The position numbers and the translations under genes were made by a program. This document shows positions 59,701-64,000 of a stretch of DNA of 64,000 bases, in pieces (position 1 is the first letter of the stretch; each line of letters starts with the position of its first letter). This stretch comes from Tubulanus polymorphus (taxonomy: Eukaryota > Nemertea > Palaeonemertea > Tubulaniformes > Tubulanidae): positions 30,782,001-30,846,000 of the forward strand of contig NC_134025.1 in assembly GCF_964204645.1 (NCBI RefSeq), in the 5' to 3' direction. Below the pieces are notes generated by a model. The model saw nothing but the letters and a program-made list of their open reading frames with translations, did no database searches and was not told where the DNA came from.

Positions 59701-62700
59701 GTTGAACGAGATTGTTGTTTTATTTACAGAATGTTGAAGTGTTAAAAGATCCCGAAGCAGTAAAACAGTTGGCGAATATTCTGAAAACGAACGTTAGAGC
59801 TTGTAAAGCACTCGGTCATCCTTACGTTAGTCAGGTCAGTTAGCCACACCGTGTATTGATGTTGAGATCTAGTAAGGCCTGTATATCATTATTCATTAAT
59901 TTATGAATTGGATTTTTTTTTTGTAGCTCGGTAAAATTTACCTGGATATGTTAAATGTGTATAAAGTGTTGAGTGAAAACATCAGCATCGCGATTGATTC
60001 TAACGGTGAAAACGTCACAAAACAACCGTTAATAAGAAGCATGAGAACGGTTAAAAAGGAAACTCTGAAACTGATATCGGGATGGGTCAGCAAATCAAAC
60101 GAACCAACTGTAGTAAGTATTCTCTCTCCCTCACCCCCTCCCTCTCGCTCTCCGTCTCCCTCTCCGTCTCCCTCTCTCTCGCGTAGAAACTCTGAAACTG
60201 ATATCGGGATGGGTCAGCAAATCAAACGAACCAACTGTAGTAAGTATTCTCTCTCCCTCACCCCCTCCCTCTCGCTCTCCGTCTCCCTCCGTCTTCCTCT
60301 CTCCCTCTCGCTCTCCGTCCCCCTCTCCCCTCTCTCTCTCTCTCTCTCTCCCTCTCTCCCTCCCTCCCTCTCTCTCTCCGTCTCCCTCTCCCTCCCTCCC
60401 TCCCTCCCTCCCTCTCTCCCTCTCTCCCTCTCTGAGTCCATGCTTGTAATGATGATAAAGAAAATCTCACACTCAGTTCTGTCCTAAACTGTGCGAATGT
60501 TTCAATTCAGGTCGCTGATAACTTTGTGCCACCGTTACTCGATGCTGTGCTGTTGGATTATCGAAAGAACGTTCCCGCTGCTCGGGAACCGGAAGTGCTC
60601 AGTACCATGGCGATGATTGTTAATAAATTAGAGGTATAAATATCGTTCTACTGCCCTGAAATTGACTGATATTCAGAGGAGAAATATTCATGGAATTATT
60701 TGTGTTCTATTACAGAATGTGATTACTAATGTTATTCCTCAAATCTTTGATGCCGTTTTTGAATGTACTTTAGAAATGATAAACAAGGTAAAAAAAGACG
60801 ATGATCGATGTATAATTAATTGTGATGACTTTTAATTTCGAGGGTTGTTTTATTGGTTAAATTATATTTTGATTTTCTCGCAGGATTTTGAAGAATATCC
60901 AGAACATAGGACGAATTTCTTCATACTTTTACAAGCTGTCAATTCACATTGTTTCGCCGGTGGGTATTGATACTAGTATAACACATTTGATACTGGATCC
61001 GGTCCCGCAGTTTTGGCTCTTTACAGTCAGATCCATTGAACTCGACGTTCCAAGTTTGATTTGAGTAGTAGAAAAGCCCCTGAACGCTCAGACGTGGAGA
61101 ATACATAATACGTTTAAAACCCACTGTTAACAAAATTTAGAAGATTAAAAGCTAATTTTATTTTATGTATCAAAAATTAAAGACACAACATTTCAGACCC
61201 TAGAGACCATTTGCCAGTTGTAATTAAAATGACTAAAGCTGGAGGTTGATTTTCAATGTTAGTGGAAGTGTCTTGTGCGGTGATCGTTCAATTCTGATTT
61301 GATATTGAATTGTATTTTGTAGCGTTTTTAATGATCCCGGCCGAACAGTTTAAATTAGTGCTCGATTCGATTATTTGGGCGTTTAAACACACGATGAGAA
61401 ACGTCGCTGATACCGGTCTCGATATTCTATACGAGTTACTACAGAATGTCGCGCAGGACGATAACATGGCTCAAAGTTTCTACCAGACGTATTTCACCGA
61501 TATTTTACAGCATATATTCTCAGTAGTAACGGATAGTTCACATACAGCAGGTAATCATACAGATCATGAGGAATTCCGGAATAACATTTCCCTGCAGAGA
61601 AAATCAGGGAATTCGAATTTTTGGTGTCTCGTTGTTCTTGCTGATGATGAGTGACACGAGGAACCTCTTGATAAGAATCAACCCTCACTGAGAATATCTT
61701 ATAATTTAATCAGGGAATTCGAATTTTTGGTGTCTCGTTGTTCTTGCTGGTGATGAGTGTCACTAGGAACCTCTTAGATAAGAAACAGCCCTCACTGAGA
61801 ATATCTTATAATTTAATCAGGGAATTCGAATTTTTGGTGTCTCGTTGTTCTTGCTGGTGATGAGTGTCACTAGGAACCTCTTAGATAAGAAACAGCCCTC
61901 ACTGTGAATATCTTATAATTTAATCAGGGAATTCGAATTTTTGGTGTCTCGTTGTTCTTGCTGGTGATGAGTGTCACTAGGAACCTCTTAGATAAGAAAC
62001 AGCCCTCACTGAGAATATCTTATAATTTAATCAGGGAATTCGAATTTTTGGTGTCTCGTTGTTCTTGCTGGTGACGAGTGTCACTAGGAACCTCTTAGAT
62101 AAGAATCAACCCTCACTGAGAATATCTTATAATTTAATCAGGGAATTTGGATTTTTGGAGTCTTGTTGTTCTTGCTGGTGATCAGTGACACGAGGAACCT
62201 CCTAGATAAGAAACAGCCCTCACTGAGAATATCTTATAATTTAATCTTTAATAAGGGAATTTGGATTTTTGGTGTCTTGTTGTTCTTGGTGGTGATGAGT
62301 GTCACTAGGAACCTCTTAGATAAGAAACAGCCCTCACTGAGAATATCTTATTAATCAATCGGGTGTTGAATATAAAGTATATATAATTTATTTCAGGTTT
62401 GACGATGCACGCCACAATTCTTGCGTATATGTTCAATTTATTAGAAGAGAATAAAGTAACGATTGCATTTTCTGCGACGCCGACTACAGTTAATAATATA
62501 CAATATATACAGGACTTCCTAGTCAACTTATTGAAAGCAGCTTTCCCTCATCTTAATGAGTAAGTTTTATACGGTTATCTCTTCAGTTAAAACGGTTATC
62601 TCTTCAGTTAAAACAGTTATCTCTGAGTTAAACAGTTATCTCTGAGTTAAACAGTTATCTCTGAGTTAAACAGTTATCTCCGAGTTAAACAGTTATCTAC

Positions 62701-63500
62701 GAGATGAATAGTTATCTCCGAGTTAAACAGTTATCTCCGAGTTGAACAGTTATCTCCGAGTTAAACAGTTATCTCCGAGTTAAACAGTTATCTCCGAGTT
62801 GAATAGTTATCTCCGAGTTAAACAGTTATCTCCGAGTTAAACAGTTATCTCCGAGTTGAATAGTTATCTCCGAGTTAAACAGTTATCTCCGAGTTGAACA
62901 GTTATCTCCGAGTTAAACAGTTATCTCTGAGTTAAACAGTTATCTCCGAGTTAAATAGTTATCTCCGAGTTAAACAGTTATCTCCGAGTTGAACAGTTAT
63001 CTCCGAGGTAAACAGTTATCTCGGAGTTAAACAGTTATCTATGAGTTGAACAGAATTGCGTACAACAATGAATTGTTTATTTTCAGCGCACAGATCAAGT
63101 CGTTTATTGAAGGATTATTCGGTTTTAATCAATCAATTCCAGCGTTCAAAGAACATTTACGTGATTTCTTAGTGCAGATTCGGGTAAGTCTCAACTGTTC
63201 AACACCGTGTTACTACTAGTGACACCTGGCGCTTTGGTGCTGACTGGTGCTGCCATCTTTCAATAAAGATCACTAATCACCAATTTATCAAAATAAAACA
63301 TGCAGACTGATTTTCTGGGAAATTAAACATTTGATTGAATTTGTTTTTTCTAGGAATTTGCTGGTGAAGATAATTCTGATTTATATTTGGAAGAGAAAGA
63401 GTTAACAATACGTCAAGCTCAGGAGGAGAAGAGGAAAGTTCAGATGTCGGTTCCCGGAATCCTCGGACCTCACGAGTTACCCGAGGAAATGCAAGATTAG
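53792..63500 (+). CDS. XPO1: Exportin-1 (CRM1)
   Basis: Twenty-four coding exons: 53792-53902, 54232-54406, 54861-55083, 55260-55374, 55583-55702, 55882-55936, 56130-56215, 56294-56452, 56734-56919, 57218-57356, 57788-57891, 58123-58200, 58278-58434, 58549-58712, 59067-59204, 59730-59834, 59927-60112, 60511-60633, 60716-60787, 60884-60959, 61323-61550, 62397-62559, 63087-63183, 63354-63500; 1068 residues (human 1071). XPO1 is the HEAT-repeat nuclear export receptor that binds leucine-rich NES cargo with RanGTP. Very high identity to human: [79 protein letters not shown]. The reactive NES-groove Cys (human 528, the leptomycin B target) is Cys523 in LGLCEQ. The start exon follows an intron with acceptor TTTCCAG at 53760; a three-codon uORF lies just before the ATG. 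AATAAA at 63518-63523. Confidence 0.96.
56597..56720. repeat. 24-bp tandem repeat in XPO1 intron 8
   Basis: Five copies of ggatattgatatatcgtatt / gctc. Confidence 0.8.
59215..59690. repeat. Polypyrimidine (CT-rich) tract in XPO1 intron 15
   Basis: Nearly 480 bases of C/T with tandem substructure (ctcacctctctcccctcatt). The Leu/Ser/Pro open frames here are low-complexity artefacts. Confidence 0.85.
60059..60290 (+). repeat. 127-bp tandem duplication covering the end of XPO1 exon 17 and its 5' splice site
   Basis: Exon 17 bases from 60059 to 60112 plus the following donor and CT-rich intron start recur from 60186 on, offset by 127 bp with essentially no differences. Confidence 0.85.
61602..62345. 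repeat. 107-bp tandem repeat in XPO1 intron 21
   Basis: Seven units from gggaattcgaatttttggtg through aaacagccctcactgagaat and ttataatttaatca. Confidence 0.9.
62575..63055. repeat. 19-bp minisatellite in XPO1 intron 22
   Basis: About 25 copies of CAGTTATCTCCGAGTTAAA. Confidence 0.9.
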
Positions 63501-63517
63501 AAACAACATTCATTGTA

Positions 63518-63523
63518 AATAAA
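63518..63523 (+). terminator. XPO1 polyadenylation signal
   Basis: AATAAA 18 bases after the XPO1 stop codon. Confidence 0.65.
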
Positions 63524-63906
63524 ATATCCTTTCATTCATACTAATCATTATCAGAAAAAAAACAAACAAACATCAAGCGATACAGTTTGAATCAACAATC
63601 GGTGTCGTTTGTTTTGTGTGTCTCGGTTAATTAGTGATCACTGTTAATTACAAACTAATAATTAATTGATATCTCGTTACTGGTAGGCATGTGTTTATAT
63701 ACCATACATTATTAACCATTTCAGTTGTTGAAACGAAAAATTTCCCATTCAAAAACTAATATTTAAATGAATATAATTTTACGATTTTATTCATAATAGT
63801 TTGCTGTGTAAAACAATGTTTATCAGTGGTACTGTGTTCGTTTGTGAGACCACTCAATCCGGTCAGGGCTCGGGTGAATTGGTTCAGTGGGTCGGTCATG
63901 ATGACC

Positions 63907-63999
63907 TTACCGATCCAACCATGTGACTCGAGTCAGTTTGAATACGGCGTCATCCTCGTCTGATAAAGCTGATTCTGGGCCAAATCTGCCCTTTTCAAA
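63907..63999 (-). CDS. Possible coding exon of an unidentified gene entering from the right
   Basis: An open minus-strand frame reads FEKGRFGPESALSDEDDA then VFKLTRVTWLDR before a TAA at 63909-63907. The composition (acidic SDEDDA followed by a compact hydrophobic end) looks like real protein, and a minus-strand AATAAA lies further on near 63790. The end is ambiguous: the same bases form a splice donor (CG|GTAAGG at 63911/63910), so this could be an internal exon rather than a C terminus. A minus-strand gene here would continue the alternating pattern. I do not recognise the family. Confidence 0.4.
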   Translation of the reverse strand, partial: FEKGRFGPESALSDEDDAVFKLTRVTWLDR

Positions 64000-64000
64000 T

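Noticed and set aside
59058-59737. Leu/Ser/Pro-rich frames of about 180-208 codons in three phases
   Set aside because: Read-through of XPO1 exon 15 into a CT-rich intron; the exon ends at the donor at 59204 and resumes at 59730 with the expected NVEVLKDPE.

Overview
This is a piece of an animal nuclear genome. It is AT-rich, with compact introns (mostly about 80 to 900 bp, GT-AG) that are full of minisatellites and short inverted-repeat elements. The proteins are clear orthologues of vertebrate genes, but a divergent peptide-receptor-like GPCR and the general gene structure point to an invertebrate, most likely a lophotrochozoan (mollusc or annelid grade). That placement is an inference, and I cannot name the species.

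Ten recognisable protein genes fill the window, and they alternate strand without exception: ALDH16A1 (-, 5' quarter only, runs off the left edge), PIH1D1 (+), UFSP1 (-), TYMP (+), CIP2A (-), UBE2J1 (+), MAP3K4 (-), FAM161A-like (+), ZNF410 (-), XPO1 (+). They therefore form five head-to-head pairs, each sharing a central promoter region (142 bp for ALDH16A1/PIH1D1, about 2.1 kb for UFSP1/TYMP, 532 bp for CIP2A/UBE2J1, 503 bp for MAP3K4/FAM161A, 1.2 kb for ZNF410/XPO1), separated by convergent gaps. An eleventh, intronless gene (rhodopsin-like GPCR, +) is nested antisense in an ALDH16A1 intron. A possible twelfth gene enters on the minus strand at the right edge. Exon structures were rebuilt by hand from splice signals, reading phase and remembered family alignments. 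All models close in frame and give near-family lengths (PIH1D1 308 aa, UFSP1 220, TYMP 450, CIP2A 911, UBE2J1 491, MAP3K4 about 1738, FAM161A 729, ZNF410 545, XPO1 1068).

The genes do not form one pathway: they cover aldehyde metabolism, R2TP chaperone assembly, UFM1 processing, pyrimidine salvage, PP2A/mitotic control, ERAD ubiquitination, stress MAPK signalling, cilia, transcription and nuclear export. Two adjacencies match the human map as I remember it: ALDH16A1/PIH1D1 head to head (19q13.33) and FAM161A followed by XPO1 in the same direction (2p15), here with ZNF410 interleaved.

The most notable non-gene signals are a U12-type AT-AC intron in CIP2A, a 246-bp near-perfect palindrome carrying a hammerhead-like core, a TYMP intron minisatellite that includes the real splice acceptor of the next exon, a duplicated exon end with a second 5' splice site in XPO1, several foldback/MITE-like families (one apparently the source of a 20-bp minisatellite), and duplicated short motifs in two bidirectional promoters.
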